In this document: positions 48,301-58,026 of the stretch, piece after piece
How the letters are laid out: each line of letters begins with the position of its first letter
Position numbering within the stretch: position 1 is the stretch's first letter
DNA from: Thermotoga sp. Mc24
GTDB lineage: Bacteria; Thermotogota; Thermotogae; Thermotogales; Thermotogaceae
Direction of reading: 5' to 3'
DNA: 64,000 bases
NCBI RefSeq assembly: GCF_000784835.1
Contig: NZ_JSFH01000010.1
Location: forward strand, 1 to 64,000
Translations under genes and position numbers: made by a program
Notes under the pieces: model-generated
Told to the model about the DNA's origin: nothing
What the model saw: the letters and a program-made list of their open reading frames with translations, nothing else
Database searches by the model: none

Positions 48301-48394
48301 CCCAGTACGGAGGCCTTCCAGGTCCTTTCTCGCCGGAACTTTTTTTATTTACTTCCTGGACCGGGAATTTGAGACTTTCAAGGAATGTTTTCAT
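45368..48394 (-). CDS. DUF1156 adenine-specific DNA methyltransferase (PglXI-like)
   Basis: A 1008-residue N6-adenine methylase. The N-terminal DUF1156 part has EKGPGRPPYWEMVFYWTRKP; the SAM motif is LLDPFAGFGSIP (95-106) and the catalytic motif is TDPPYADDVPYTELSDF (about 560-575). A zinc-ribbon insert is made by CPHC (about 181) and CLMC (about 296), matching COG1743, the Zn-ribbon methylases. In BREX type 3 this family is PglXI. It leads a four-gene operon with no gaps. Own promoter is not clear; the 50-bp gap to the DUF1175 gene has only weak boxes, so read-through from the macroglobulin cluster is possible. Confidence 0.9.
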   Translation of the reverse strand: MKTFLESLKFPVQEVNKKSSGEKGPGRPPYWEMVFYWTRKPLVGARSVIAGALLPENVDENLFKAAVRLSSPTPHRENPQIPAEFAKYFEGKKLLDPFAGFGSIPLEGLRLGLDVTAVELLPTTYIFLKAVLEYPKKFGKSLVKDVERWGEWITEQLKNDPEIRELYDDDVAVYIGTWEIRCPHCGRWTPAIGNFWLARVKDGKGYKRLAYMKPERKGDEIEIRVIDLNEILDDISKANVDGNEIIFEGENYVKTVEEAVRDGKLKQSDVKIDGNTVIFEVPSANIELRRSQLTCLMCGNVIKYADENGNHHMKLKNGDFYVKFALRKYHEGDERFARQRLLVKVKVKDGDLIFEPATKEDSEKLWKAKEKVREMLEKGDLDVPSEAIPLYENRRITPILSAEKWYQFFNPRQLLTLIKIVRLIREVGRKVEEEKIAEGWNKERAFEYAEAVATYLSTAMLKYAYYNSIVTRWDSTWWKIGETMSTRGIAMNWNWTESPWFSSFGGMIKTLLAILRGVKYLTSALSSSQRTLADFTENSVKVLQGDATSLNLGEKFDVIVTDPPYADDVPYTELSDFYYVWLKRALSDVENGKLIPRFHKEAFFKRIGPKWVEIKTQWQEFAKKEVSTNPGRFMEDENKKEKAVQHFENLFSQAFVAMREHLKDDGVLVTYYAHTDPGSWINLIEAGWRRARLQITRAIPLTTESETSIVSRGKMSLDTSIVAVWRKQKEEKTVQISTLKEEIERKAKSSAREFIEYGYEGLDLLYGVMAAALEEVTKYREISSLKGPLTTEEILNEYVYPATIRGIVNAIAEIEGTGTLHSGTAMFYTAYKILFGNASLSANDIVLLRLATSTDPSELISSGVLKEKRSSSSKEYTLYTPDLLGKKALDTKEFQKFLHEKKLDPVEPKPKNSVDVLQLLEYYSLLGRSRVKEEIEKLRKMWAGEVEEALFIARLVSEYYAEIYIRKIDPVRRMKEEFASEIDRELEKDGFLEVVLMRRLLGYVGGAV

Positions 48395-48444
48395 TGTACA
48401 TCCCCCTTTGGATTTGCTGTATCCAACTTAAATTGTACACAAAA

Positions 48445-49772
<1,328 letters not shown>

Positions 49773-49795
<23 letters not shown>

Positions 49796-52700
49796 CGACA
49801 AGATTCGTCCCGATGAAAAGCACATCTGGATCTGTATGAGCGTAGAGACCACGAGAATACATCGGATAAACCCGCGCCGGAAGAAGATGAAACACCCCCT
49901 CTGCGGTCGCTCTCCAGACGTAGTCGAAACTATCACCGTAAAGGTATCGGGCAAAGAGCGCCACCCTGTCAGTGCGAATCTCCCTTCCAGAGTACCACGC
50001 GTCCCATGAAAAGTACCAGCTGTACGAGAACTTGTTCTCTTCGATACCTTTTTCTCTGTAGTTCGAGAGCACCTGCGCGCAGGACGGAATGAAATCCTCC
50101 ACTATGAGGTAGTTCCCGTCTCCTTCAACCCTCACCACCGTTTTGATTATGTCTCCCAACTCTATCTTCACGTCTTCAACGTCGAAGACCACCTCGAAAA
50201 CTCTGTCCCAGAGCGTCTTCGAAGAGCCAGCGAAACGTATGCTCTCCGCCACCAGCCTCTTCCCATCCCAGAAAAAGACCCTTCTGGCAACGAACGGAAG
50301 TTCCACGAACTCTCCGTTCTTGTACCAGTAGGTTTTGTTTTCTCCCCTCAGCAGGATCTCATCCATCGTGCAGGACAGCCCCGTGACGTCTTCGGGAACG
50401 GGTATCTTTTCATCACCGATCAGCACGAATCCTTTCATGAGAAAGACAAGACCACTCTTCATGAAACCTGCGTCCATCACGTCCAGATACCTGGTGATGG
50501 TGTTCTTCTCCGTATCGTAGACGAGCACTTCATCTTTGAGAACAACGAGAATCAGGCCGTTGAACGTTTCGATCCTGGAGAACGTGTAAGTCTCATCACC
50601 TATTTTCACCTTTGCACCGTCTATCTCGAGGGGAACTCCCTTGTATTCAATTCTCTTCTTCCAGTACTCGTACGGCAGGATGTAGAGTTCCTCTTCCTGG
50701 TCTCTTTCGACAGAATGCATTGAGATCGGCACGTATCCTCTCCCGATCGGCACGAAGGCATCCACAATCATTCTTTTCTCCTCTATCAGAAGTTCGTACC
50801 TTTTGTAGAATTCTCTTTTTATCTCCAGGCCTTCACTCACAGACTCTTTCGGAACTTCGACGTAGGTTATCTCCACCTCCACGATGCCTTTTCCAGAAAC
50901 GATCAGTGAACCGGGAACGAGAGATCTTTCTTCACCTGGCTTCAGTTCGAAGGTGTTTTCGGAGTTGACTACCTTCAGTGTGGTTGAAGTGTACTCCGGC
51001 ATCGACTCGAGGAGAGCCAGGATGGCAAAAGATGTGTCTTTTGTGGAAGTCCAGAAAGCGCTGTCTTTTTTCAGAAGAAGGTAATTTGTCAGTTTTCTTT
51101 CCAGTTCCGGGAATTCCTTCCACTTCGCAAGAGCCCTGAGGAAGACACTGTTGAGCTGGATATCACTGATGAGTGGGTTATCAGAAGATACATTCAGATA
51201 GGCTTTCTGCTCGTCCTGGACAACGTGGTTCATCAGCTGTTTCAGAGCCTCTTTTGAGCTCAAACTCAGAAACACCAGATCCGCTTCGCTTTCTGGCTTG
51301 AACGGCTCGTGGTCCACTCCGTACAGATCGAGAACGTACGATCCGTAGGCCGACGGATGCTTCTTGAGATACTCTATTCCCCTCTGAATAACGCTTTCTG
51401 CGACATCGTATCCCGCCTTCATGGTGAAATACAATCCTTCCATCACGTAGCAGGTCATGAAATCATTGGATTCGTCGAATCTGAACCATCCCCAGCCACC
51501 ATCGCTGTGCTGGTAGTAGTAGAGTCTGAACAGCCCACTCTGGATGATCTCCTCCAGGTTCTCCACCTCTATTCCTACGCTTGCTGCAACCACGGCCGGG
51601 AAGAACCGGCTTATGGTCTGTTCAACACATCCGTACGGGAAGTCTATCAGTCTCTTCAAGCTATCCTCGATGAGCGGAACGATGCTTTCCAGAAACCTTA
51701 TCCTCGAGGAAACAAATCGCCCCTTCGGAATTTCCAGCGTCTCTTTCCCGTCCAAAAGCAAAATCCTGTAGAATTCCCTTTCGAAAGCGAATCTTTCAAC
51801 GGGCAGCCTCATGGAAACCGCGTCGTTCAAATCCCCTCCGATCGCAACGAACTTCACGAAACTTCCTTCAGAAGCAGAGACAGCCCTTACTGTCCAGGTC
51901 TCTGTGTGTGATGAGTTCGCCTCCATCAAAAAGTGTCTTGAGGAACTCCCCTCGAGGAGTTCTATGTTTTCGGGAAGTTCTATCATGAGGTCAACAGGCA
52001 GGGCTTTCGAAGTCCTGTTGAAAACGGTCGCGGATATTCTTATCACATCTCCATCTCTCAGGAAAGACGGAAGGTGCGGCATCAGATAGAACTTTTTGGA
52101 AACAACAATTCCACTTTCTGCCTGGGAGAATCGATCCTTTGAGAAACCGTAGGCCGTTGCCCTGAAGGAGGTGATGCTGTCCGGGACCTTGAAGCTCACC
52201 TTTGCCGTTCCGTTGTGGAGCTCCAGCGAAGGGATCCAGAGGGCCGTGTCGGGGAAGTACTCCCTGACGTTCAGCCTGGATGGGAAAGCGTTCTGTTTGA
52301 AGTCGGCGAAGGTCTTCTCCTCTGGAAGGGAAGCGAGTTTGTTTCGGAACGAATCCCTTGAAACGTAGAGTTTCCAGTAATGTGGAAATCCTCCTTCTGT
52401 TTGAGGATAGTTCATGTAAGGGTAGAGGAAATTTTCGAGCACTGGTGGTTCTGTTCCAACCATGGCGTATATCGCTTCATCAACCAGGAAAAGACAGACT
52501 CTGTCCACGTTCGATTCGATCGTGATCTGTGCTATTTTCCCCGGTTCGTACTGATCTTTGTCGAACAGTATCTTCATGGTGGTGAAGTTCGTGTCGAGCA
52601 GAACGTTCAGCCTTTCCAGTCTGTAGATCCGACCCGTGTCGTCGCGTCCGACAAAGCTGAGAAAGAGATTCTTCTCGGGGATATCTTCCGGTATTCCGAC

Positions 52701-54380
52701 GCGCAAGTTGACAGAGCCGGTGAAAGAAACGGGAATGGTGTCGTAAACCCTGCTTGAGACAATTCCCAGAACTCCCATCACCTTACCAGGTGCAAGGATC
52801 TGAACCGAAAGTTCATCTCCGGGTTTCACCGTGTTCGTTGCCGGGTTGATGACGAACTCGTTACTCATTCTTGCACTGTAGTAAGCGTACACGTAGAGAC
52901 GAGTTTTCGCCTTTCCAAAGGAGAGTTCGATTCTGTAACTTTCTGGTTCTTTTGGAGTGAAAGTAACGATCGCTTCGCCGTTTTCCACGACCACCGTACT
53001 CGTTGAATCTTTGGAAGAGACGGTGAGCAAACCATCTAAGGGATTACCTGAAAGATCCGTCACTTTCACCTTCACTCTCACCAGTCTGCCCGGCGAGGTA
53101 AAAACGTACCGAGTCAGCGGAGATATCAGAACGTTGTCGGCGTACACATCCACGGTTTTGACTTCCTCGATCTGACGCTGGCTCTCATCCGTTACGATCA
53201 CTTCCAGCCGGTAAAAGCCCTGAAATCCTTCTTCTGTCTTCACACCGAACCTGAGGTTTCCCTCTTCGTCCGTGAAGTCCGTTCCCCTGTAGACAAGATA
53301 GCCACTTCCCTCTTCGGGAAAGGCTCGAACGTAGTAGGCAACCTGCGCTTTCGCGACGGGCTGGCCGTTGAAGTACCTCACCCTGACGAGGTAGTTCACA
53401 ACTTCACCCGATATGTACACGTCTTTGTCCGTTTCGATTTCGACTTTGTACTCCGGTTTTCTGTACTCTTCCACCAGAAAGTTTTCGTAGTAGTATCTTC
53501 CTCCATGTTCGATCTTCACTCTGTAGAGTCCAACCGGGGCTGTGTCTGGAAGTTCCACGGAACCGTTGAATCCACCGAGTTCGTCGGTTTCAAGCTCCGA
53601 TTTGTAAACTTCGTTGTTCTTCGTGTCGAAGATGGAAACGGTGACCTTCGTCTTTTCAAAGGCCCTGTAGAGACCCTCTTCAAAAGAGAAGATCTGCCCT
53701 CTGAAATGGACCGTGTCTGACGGTTTGTAGATCGGTCTGTCCGTGACGAAGAAGAGCTTCTCTTTTTCAAGTCCTCCACCAGAAAAGTACACTTCTCCAA
53801 AAAATCGAGAATCCCCGTACCTGATGTAGAACGTGTCGAAGTGTTTCGTGATAGAAACAACACCATCTTTGCCGGTGAAAACTCTGTCGATCAGTTTCGA
53901 ATCTTCAAAGAGAAAAACCTCCGCTCCTTCTACAAAATCACCATTTGAGTCGAACACGTGGAGTCTCAATTTTTCACTGTCGGAGAAGTAGATCACCTCC
54001 AGATCGGTGACGATGAAAAGACCCTTGTCCATCACTCTTCTGAGAACTGTTCCTTCGTTGGAAACCAGTGTCGCAAAGTAGAATCCTTTGTTTTTCAGTG
54101 GAAATGAGAATTCCTTCCACTCCTCTGAGGAGAACTTTTTACTGTAGGTGGGGCGTGTTATCTCTAACAGCGAAAAATTGAAGTTTTCTGGGTCAAAGAC
54201 TGCCTTCAAAAAGTCTTCTTCATTTATCTTCCACACGTTCAGGGTGACATCCTCCAGATCTGAGATCACAAAAGAGAGCCCCTCATCTGGATGTAGAGTG
54301 GGATATCTGGAGAAATAGGCGTATCCTCCAAAAAGACTGAAACCGGCCAGAAGAAAAACTAAGAAAATCAATCTCTTCAT
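49773..54380 (-). CDS. Alpha-2-macroglobulin family protein
   Basis: About 1535 residues with a signal peptide (LIFLVFLLAGFSLFGGYAYF core). Macroglobulin MG domains run through the N-terminal half (FVTDRPIYKPSDTVHFRGQI, DVYISGEVVNYLVRVRY), followed by the A2M core (DTALWIPSLELHNGTAKVSF). The thioester site is intact: PYGCVEQTISRF at about residues 915-926, in the CxEQ form. A thioester-helix domain follows (SDGGWGWFRFDES). Bacterial members trap attacking proteases in the periplasm, often with a penicillin-binding protein 1C or YfaT-like partner; here the partners are DUF1175 and a small protease. ATG at 54380 is better spaced from GGGGGATG than 54389. Confidence 0.9.
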
Positions 54381-54477
54381 ACCCATCATCCCCCCACTTC
54401 CACATTTTTAGAATGTTAATACTATGATACCACTTAACGAAAGAAAATCAGAAGATCAATTTTTGAATATGATTGTT

Positions 54478-54491
54478 TGGTAAATTTACCA
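54478..54491 (+). promoter_or_regulatory. Perfect 14-bp palindrome before tusA
   Basis: TGGTAAATTTACCA lies in the 209-bp space between the divergent macroglobulin and tusA genes. Its perfect symmetry and place suggest a dimeric regulator site for one or both genes. Confidence 0.5.
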
Positions 54492-54517
54492 TATTGTAAT
54501 ATTGATTGATGTCTATG

Positions 54518-54533
54518 TAACATTAGAATGTTA
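54518..54533 (+). promoter_or_regulatory. TAACATT-AG-AATGTTA dyad, candidate operator of the sulfur operon
   Basis: A 16-bp dyad with 7-bp arms, 57 bases before the tusA start at 54590. The half TAGAATGTTA also occurs at 54409-54418 near the macroglobulin side. ArsR-type sulfur sensors bind AT-rich dyads of this size, and such a regulator (ArsR fused to TusA) is encoded at the end of the operon. Binding is inferred. Confidence 0.5.
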
Positions 54534-54589
54534 TCATTTTCACGAGGATCGGGATTTTTTTCACAAAAACTCAAGGGGAGGTGTGCAGT

Positions 54590-54829
54590 ATGGCGAAGTA
54601 TCAGGTTACCAAGACTCTGGATGTGAGAGGAGAGGTTTGTCCAGTGCCCGATGTCGAAACCAAAAGGGCTCTACAGAACATGAAACCAGGGGAAATCCTC
54701 GAGGTATGGATTGACTATCCAATGTCGAAAGAAAGAATCCCGGAAACTGTCAAAAAACTCGGCCACGAAGTCTTAGAAATCGAAGAAGTGGGCCCAAGCG
54801 AATGGAAAATCTACATCAAAGTGAAATGA
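54590..54829 (+). CDS. tusA: TusA/SirA-family sulfur carrier (TM0983-like)
   Basis: A 79-residue protein with the family motif LDVRGEVCPVPDVETKRAL, where Cys17 carries persulfide sulfur. It corresponds to T. maritima TM0983 from memory. The ribosome site GGGGAGGTG matches ATG 54590; an upstream in-frame start is too close. It leads an operon with a YeeE/YedE sulfur transporter and DsrE/F/H proteins, a standard sulfur import and relay set. Acts in the cytoplasm, passing sulfane sulfur to DsrE-type partners. Confidence 0.95.
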   Translation: MAKYQVTKTLDVRGEVCPVPDVETKRALQNMKPGEILEVWIDYPMSKERIPETVKKLGHEVLEIEEVGPSEWKIYIKVK

Positions 54830-54844
54830 GGAGGTGCAGACATC

Positions 54845-55843
54845 ATGATCTGGACCGGTCTACTGATCGGAGTATTGTTCGGTGTAATCCTTCAGCGTGG
54901 CAGGATCTGCTTTAACTCTGCTTTCAGGGACGTTCTGATCTTCAAGGACAACTATCTGATGAGGCTCGCTGCGTTGACACTTGGACTCGAATCCATCACG
55001 CTCCTTATCTTCGCTCAGGCCGGCCTCATAACTCTCAACCCTAAACCCCTCAACTGGATTGGAAACATCGTTGGTGGCTTCATCTTTGGAATTGGAATGG
55101 TCCTCGCTGGCGGATGTGCTTCGGGAGTGACTTACAGAACTGGTGAAGGAATGACAACAGCGTGGTTCGCAGCTCTGGCCTACGCTTTGACGGCTCATGC
55201 TACAAGTAAGGGATTGTTCTCGGGATGGATCAAATGGCTGAACAACTACACGGTGACAGTTTCGAACACGAGTCCCGTTTACGCTCCAAAGACTGGGCCA
55301 ACTATCGCAACGGTGCTCGGTATCAGTCCATGGATCGCCTCAATTATCTTCCTTGCGCTCATGCTCTGGTATGCCTTCGGAGTGAAGAATAAGTCTCAGA
55401 GGCCTTCCAAATTGAACTGGATCGCTGCTTCTGTTCTCATAGCGATACTCGCACCCATAGCCTGGTGGGCAAGTGCGAGCACAGGAAGAAACTACGGTCT
55501 TGGTATCACAGGGGGCTGGATAAATCTGGTTTCTGTTTACGCAAACAATGCTTCTCTGAACTGGGAAGGCGCTGAAATTCTCGGAATAATAATAGGAGCC
55601 GCTATATCTGCCATTGCAGGAAAAGAGTTCAAACTGAGAATGCCAAAGAATCCCAAAACCTACGCTCAGGTTCTTCTGGGAGGATTCCTCATGGGATTCG
55701 GTGCGGTAACAGCCGGAGGATGTAATATAGGTCACTTCCTCACCGGTGTCCCGACACTGGCCATTTCATCGATAGTAGCATCTATCTTCTTTATTCTCGG
55801 AAACTGGACGATGGCCTGGTTCCTGTTTGGAAGACAGAAATGA
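54845..55843 (+). CDS. YeeE/YedE (TsuA-like) sulfur-compound transporter
   Basis: A 332-residue membrane protein with about nine helices in two pseudo-symmetric halves. The conserved cysteines are seen in GRICFNSAFRD, GGCASGVTYRTGEG and GGCNIGHFLTGVPT. In TsuA these line a path for thiosulfate. It is coupled to TusA just upstream, as commonly found, and followed by DsrE/F/H proteins, so it probably imports thiosulfate or a related sulfur species. Thermotoga reduces thiosulfate and sulfur during growth. Confidence 0.92.
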   Translation: MIWTGLLIGVLFGVILQRGRICFNSAFRDVLIFKDNYLMRLAALTLGLESITLLIFAQAGLITLNPKPLNWIGNIVGGFIFGIGMVLAGGCASGVTYRTGEGMTTAWFAALAYALTAHATSKGLFSGWIKWLNNYTVTVSNTSPVYAPKTGPTIATVLGISPWIASIIFLALMLWYAFGVKNKSQRPSKLNWIAASVLIAILAPIAWWASASTGRNYGLGITGGWINLVSVYANNASLNWEGAEILGIIIGAAISAIAGKEFKLRMPKNPKTYAQVLLGGFLMGFGAVTAGGCNIGHFLTGVPTLAISSIVASIFFILGNWTMAWFLFGRQK

Positions 55844-55858
55844 CAAGGGGGAAAAATC

Positions 55859-56215
55859 ATGAAGATAGGAATACAGGTGATGGTTCCGCCCTATACTTAT
55901 GAAGACCTGGACACCGCGATAAAGATTGCCGAAGCCGCAATGGAAAAAGGTCACGAAGTAACACTCTTTCTCTTTGCAGATTCCGTCATATGTACCAACA
56001 AGAACATAAAACCGATCAGAATCGACAGAAACATTCCACAGAAACTTGTAGAATTGATGCAGAAAGGAAACTTCGAGGTTCATATATGTGGAATATGTAT
56101 GGACTACAGAGGAATAACCACAGACATGATAATAGATGGCTCAAAACCCAGCGGTCTACCGGAACTTGCGAATCTGTTCGCTACCTGCGACAGATTCATA
56201 AATTTGATGGCTTGA
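55859..56215 (+). CDS. DsrE/TusD-family sulfurtransferase subunit
   Basis: A 118-residue Rossmann-like DsrE fold protein: IGIQVMVPPYTYEDLDTAIK, then HEVTLFLFADSVICTN and the cysteine region VHICGICMDYRGIT, which holds the likely persulfide cysteine. It matches T. maritima TM0981 in type and context. With the next two genes it would form a TusBCD/DsrEFH-like complex taking sulfur from TusA. Confidence 0.88.
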   Translation: MKIGIQVMVPPYTYEDLDTAIKIAEAAMEKGHEVTLFLFADSVICTNKNIKPIRIDRNIPQKLVELMQKGNFEVHICGICMDYRGITTDMIIDGSKPSGLPELANLFATCDRFINLMA

Positions 56216-56224
56216 GGTGGGATC

Positions 56225-56578
56225 ATGAAAAAACTTCTGTTTGTAGCCTATCAATCACCGGTTGGAAGTGTCTGGGTCAACGAAGCGTTCAGAACGGCCT
56301 TTGGAATGTACGGAGAGGATCTAGAACCAAGTGTTCTCTTAATCGAAGAGGCTTCTGTTGCGTTATCGAAAAATACGAAGCCGGAGATGCTGGGACTGCT
56401 TCCTCTTTCGATCTGTCATAAATACATCAAAAGATACGGTACCAAAGTTTACGCAGTCAAACAGCACCTTGAGAAATACAGAGTAAAGGAACTGGACGAG
56501 AACTTCGGAGCTGAAGTGATCGATGAAGCGGATCTTCCAGAGTTCTTACACAGTTTCGACTACGTCATATTCATGTGA
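56225..56578 (+). CDS. DsrF/TusC-family protein
   Basis: A 117-residue DsrE-fold protein beginning KKLLFVAYQSPVGSVWVNEA, the TusC/DsrF pattern, with DLEPSVLLIEEASVAL in the centre. It has one cysteine (LSICHKY). TusC subunits lack the active cysteine of TusD and act structurally. Between the DsrE and DsrH genes, with gaps of 9 and 11 bp. Confidence 0.88.
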   Translation: MKKLLFVAYQSPVGSVWVNEAFRTAFGMYGEDLEPSVLLIEEASVALSKNTKPEMLGLLPLSICHKYIKRYGTKVYAVKQHLEKYRVKELDENFGAEVIDEADLPEFLHSFDYVIFM

Positions 56579-56589
56579 GGTGATAGGAG

Positions 56590-56853
56590 ATGGCTCTCGT
56601 GCTCGTTAAGTACGGAAAGGATCATCCCGTGGAGAAACTCAAAATAAGATCTGCCAGGGCAGAAGATAAAATAGTTCTCATACAAAACGGTGTCTTCTGG
56701 GCTCTGGAAGAACTCGAAACACCAGCAAAAGTCTACGCAATCAAAGATGACTTTCTCGCTAGGGGATATTCCGAAGAGGATTCGAAGGTTCCACTGATCA
56801 CTTACAGCGGATTCATAGATCTTCTGGAGGGTGAAGAGAAATTCATCGGCTGA
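56590..56853 (+). CDS. DsrH/TusB-family protein (TM0979-like)
   Basis: An 87-residue small alpha/beta protein, matching the structurally solved T. maritima TM0979: ALVLVKYGKDHPVEKLKI, KIVLIQNGVFWALEEL. TusB/DsrH is the third subunit of the sulfur-relay complex. The cysteine used in many DsrH proteins is absent here, as the whole chain lacks cysteine, so it probably has only a structural role. A terminator follows. Confidence 0.9.
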   Translation: MALVLVKYGKDHPVEKLKIRSARAEDKIVLIQNGVFWALEELETPAKVYAIKDDFLARGYSEEDSKVPLITYSGFIDLLEGEEKFIG

Positions 56854-56899
56854 GGAGATTTAGATGTGTTAAAATAAGAATACACTAAGTCAACAACAG

Positions 56900-56922
56900 G
56901 CCGCGGCTCGTCCGCGGCTTTT
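56900..56922 (+). terminator. Rho-independent terminator of the sulfur-relay operon
   Basis: Stem GCCGCGG / CCGCGGC with a CTCGT loop and four Ts, between the DsrH gene and the ArsR-TusA fusion gene. It may separate the two units or attenuate read-through into the regulator. Confidence 0.8.
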
Positions 56923-56938
56923 GTAGAAGGTGGTACCT

Positions 56939-57490
56939 GTGGGTCGGCATGGAAGCGTTTCGATACTTTTCAAAACCTTATCGAATCAGACACGACTCGA
57001 CATCTTAATGCTTTTGAGAGACAGTTGTCTCACCGCTTCGGAAGTGGCAGGGAAGTTGAATATCAACCTCTCGACCGCTTACAGGCATTTGAACCAGATG
57101 GTTAAAGTGGGAATTCTCAAAGTCGTAAAGGCACCGGAGGGTGACAGGTACGATTTTTCTTCTGTTCAGGTGTTCAGGATGTTAGAGGCAGCGGTGGAAT
57201 TGCTCAACGAGAACGAAAGGGAAAGGAAAAAGAAGATTTCCAGTATCACCTCGATAGAAGAATCGTCTGGATCGAAAAAACTTCTCGATATGAGGGGACA
57301 AATATGCCCTGTTCCAGAGATCACGACTAGAAAGGAACTGGAGAAACTCCAGCCCGGAGAAACCTTGATCATAGTATGTGATTATCCCCTTTCAGGAGAG
57401 AGGATCACAAGTTTTTCTCTGAGAGAAGGCTATGAAGTGGCCACTGAACAGATCGGATCTGTGATGAAAATCTACATAAAGAAACCGTAA
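56939..57490 (+). CDS. ArsR-type DNA-binding domain fused to a TusA sulfur-carrier domain
   Basis: A 183-residue fusion. Residues about 5-75 are an ArsR-like winged helix (FKTLSNQTRLDILMLL, LNINLSTAYRHLNQMVKVG). A basic helical linker (NENERERKKK) leads to a TusA domain at about 110-183, with LDMRGQICPVPEITTRKEL carrying Cys123 at the persulfide site, and IKKP at the end. The TusA part probably senses sulfane sulfur through Cys123 and alters DNA binding. A second cysteine is in DSCLTA of the DNA-binding domain. GTG 56939 is 5 bases after AGAAGGTGG; GTG 56930 overlaps it. The gene follows the sulfur-relay operon. Confidence 0.88.
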   Translation: MGRHGSVSILFKTLSNQTRLDILMLLRDSCLTASEVAGKLNINLSTAYRHLNQMVKVGILKVVKAPEGDRYDFSSVQVFRMLEAAVELLNENERERKKKISSITSIEESSGSKKLLDMRGQICPVPEITTRKELEKLQPGETLIIVCDYPLSGERITSFSLREGYEVATEQIGSVMKIYIKKP

Positions 57491-57491
57491 T

Positions 57492-57951
57492 CTCCTTAAA
57501 AATTGAAAAGGATCGGAAATAGAAGGATAAACTAAGGAAACGAGCACTGAGAATATGAACGCAACGAGCCCAAAATTCAGAAGGGCGAATTCGTACAGTC
57601 TCTCTACTCCAAAAGTAGCCGCGTAGAGTGCGTATCCTATCATCCCCGCTTCAAAAAATATTCAGAATCAAACTTCAAAGGCTTTTTCAGGAACTTTCCC
57701 AGGAAAAGCAGCAGAATACAAATTCCAAAGCTTGAAGCAAAGAGTGAAAAGTACTCCAGGTTGAAATTCGCAGTCGAAAAGGCTGTGAACAGAAACGAAG
57801 GTAGTCCTATGTTCAGGACAAGTTTTTTCAAAGAGACTATTACTGTCTCTTTCTCCTTGAAAAAATTTAATCTCCTTAAAATATATCCCATCATAACCAA
57901 AACGAGGATTGGAAATACTTTCAGTAAAACAGTGAGATATTTTTCAAACAT
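57492..57951 (-). pseudogene. Truncated, frameshifted AEC (auxin-efflux-carrier-like) transporter
   Basis: ATG 57951 opens a hydrophobic protein (YLTVLLKVFPILVLVMMGYI, VLNIGLPSFLFTAFS) of the AEC type. It stops at 57640 after FLKRG. Adding one G to the G4 run at 57647-57644 (minus strand) joins it to MIGYALYAATFGVERLYEFA and FIFSVLVSLVYP in the next frame. The reading then meets the 3' end of the ArsR-TusA gene, about 150 codons short of a normal AEC carrier. So it has both a -1 shift and a missing second half. The exact relic end is uncertain. Confidence 0.7.
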
Positions 57952-57976
57952 AAAAAGCCTATTCTTTGTTCTATTT

Positions 57977-58005
57977 TTGACTGATGTTGATGAATTTGTT
58001 AAAAT
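57977..58005 (+). promoter_or_regulatory. Sigma-70-type promoter of the HD-GYP / H-NOX unit
   Basis: TTGACT (57977-57982), a 17-base spacer and TAAAAT (58000-58005), 22 bases before the small ORF at 58027. No other good promoter is seen before the chemoreceptor gene at 59495. Confidence 0.7.
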
Positions 58006-58026
58006 TAGCGTTAGAAGGTGTCGTTA

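Noticed and set aside
57640-57951. Intact 103-residue membrane protein
   Set aside because: The sequence is plainly the N-terminal third of an AEC-type carrier with its continuation in the next frame, so it is a relic.
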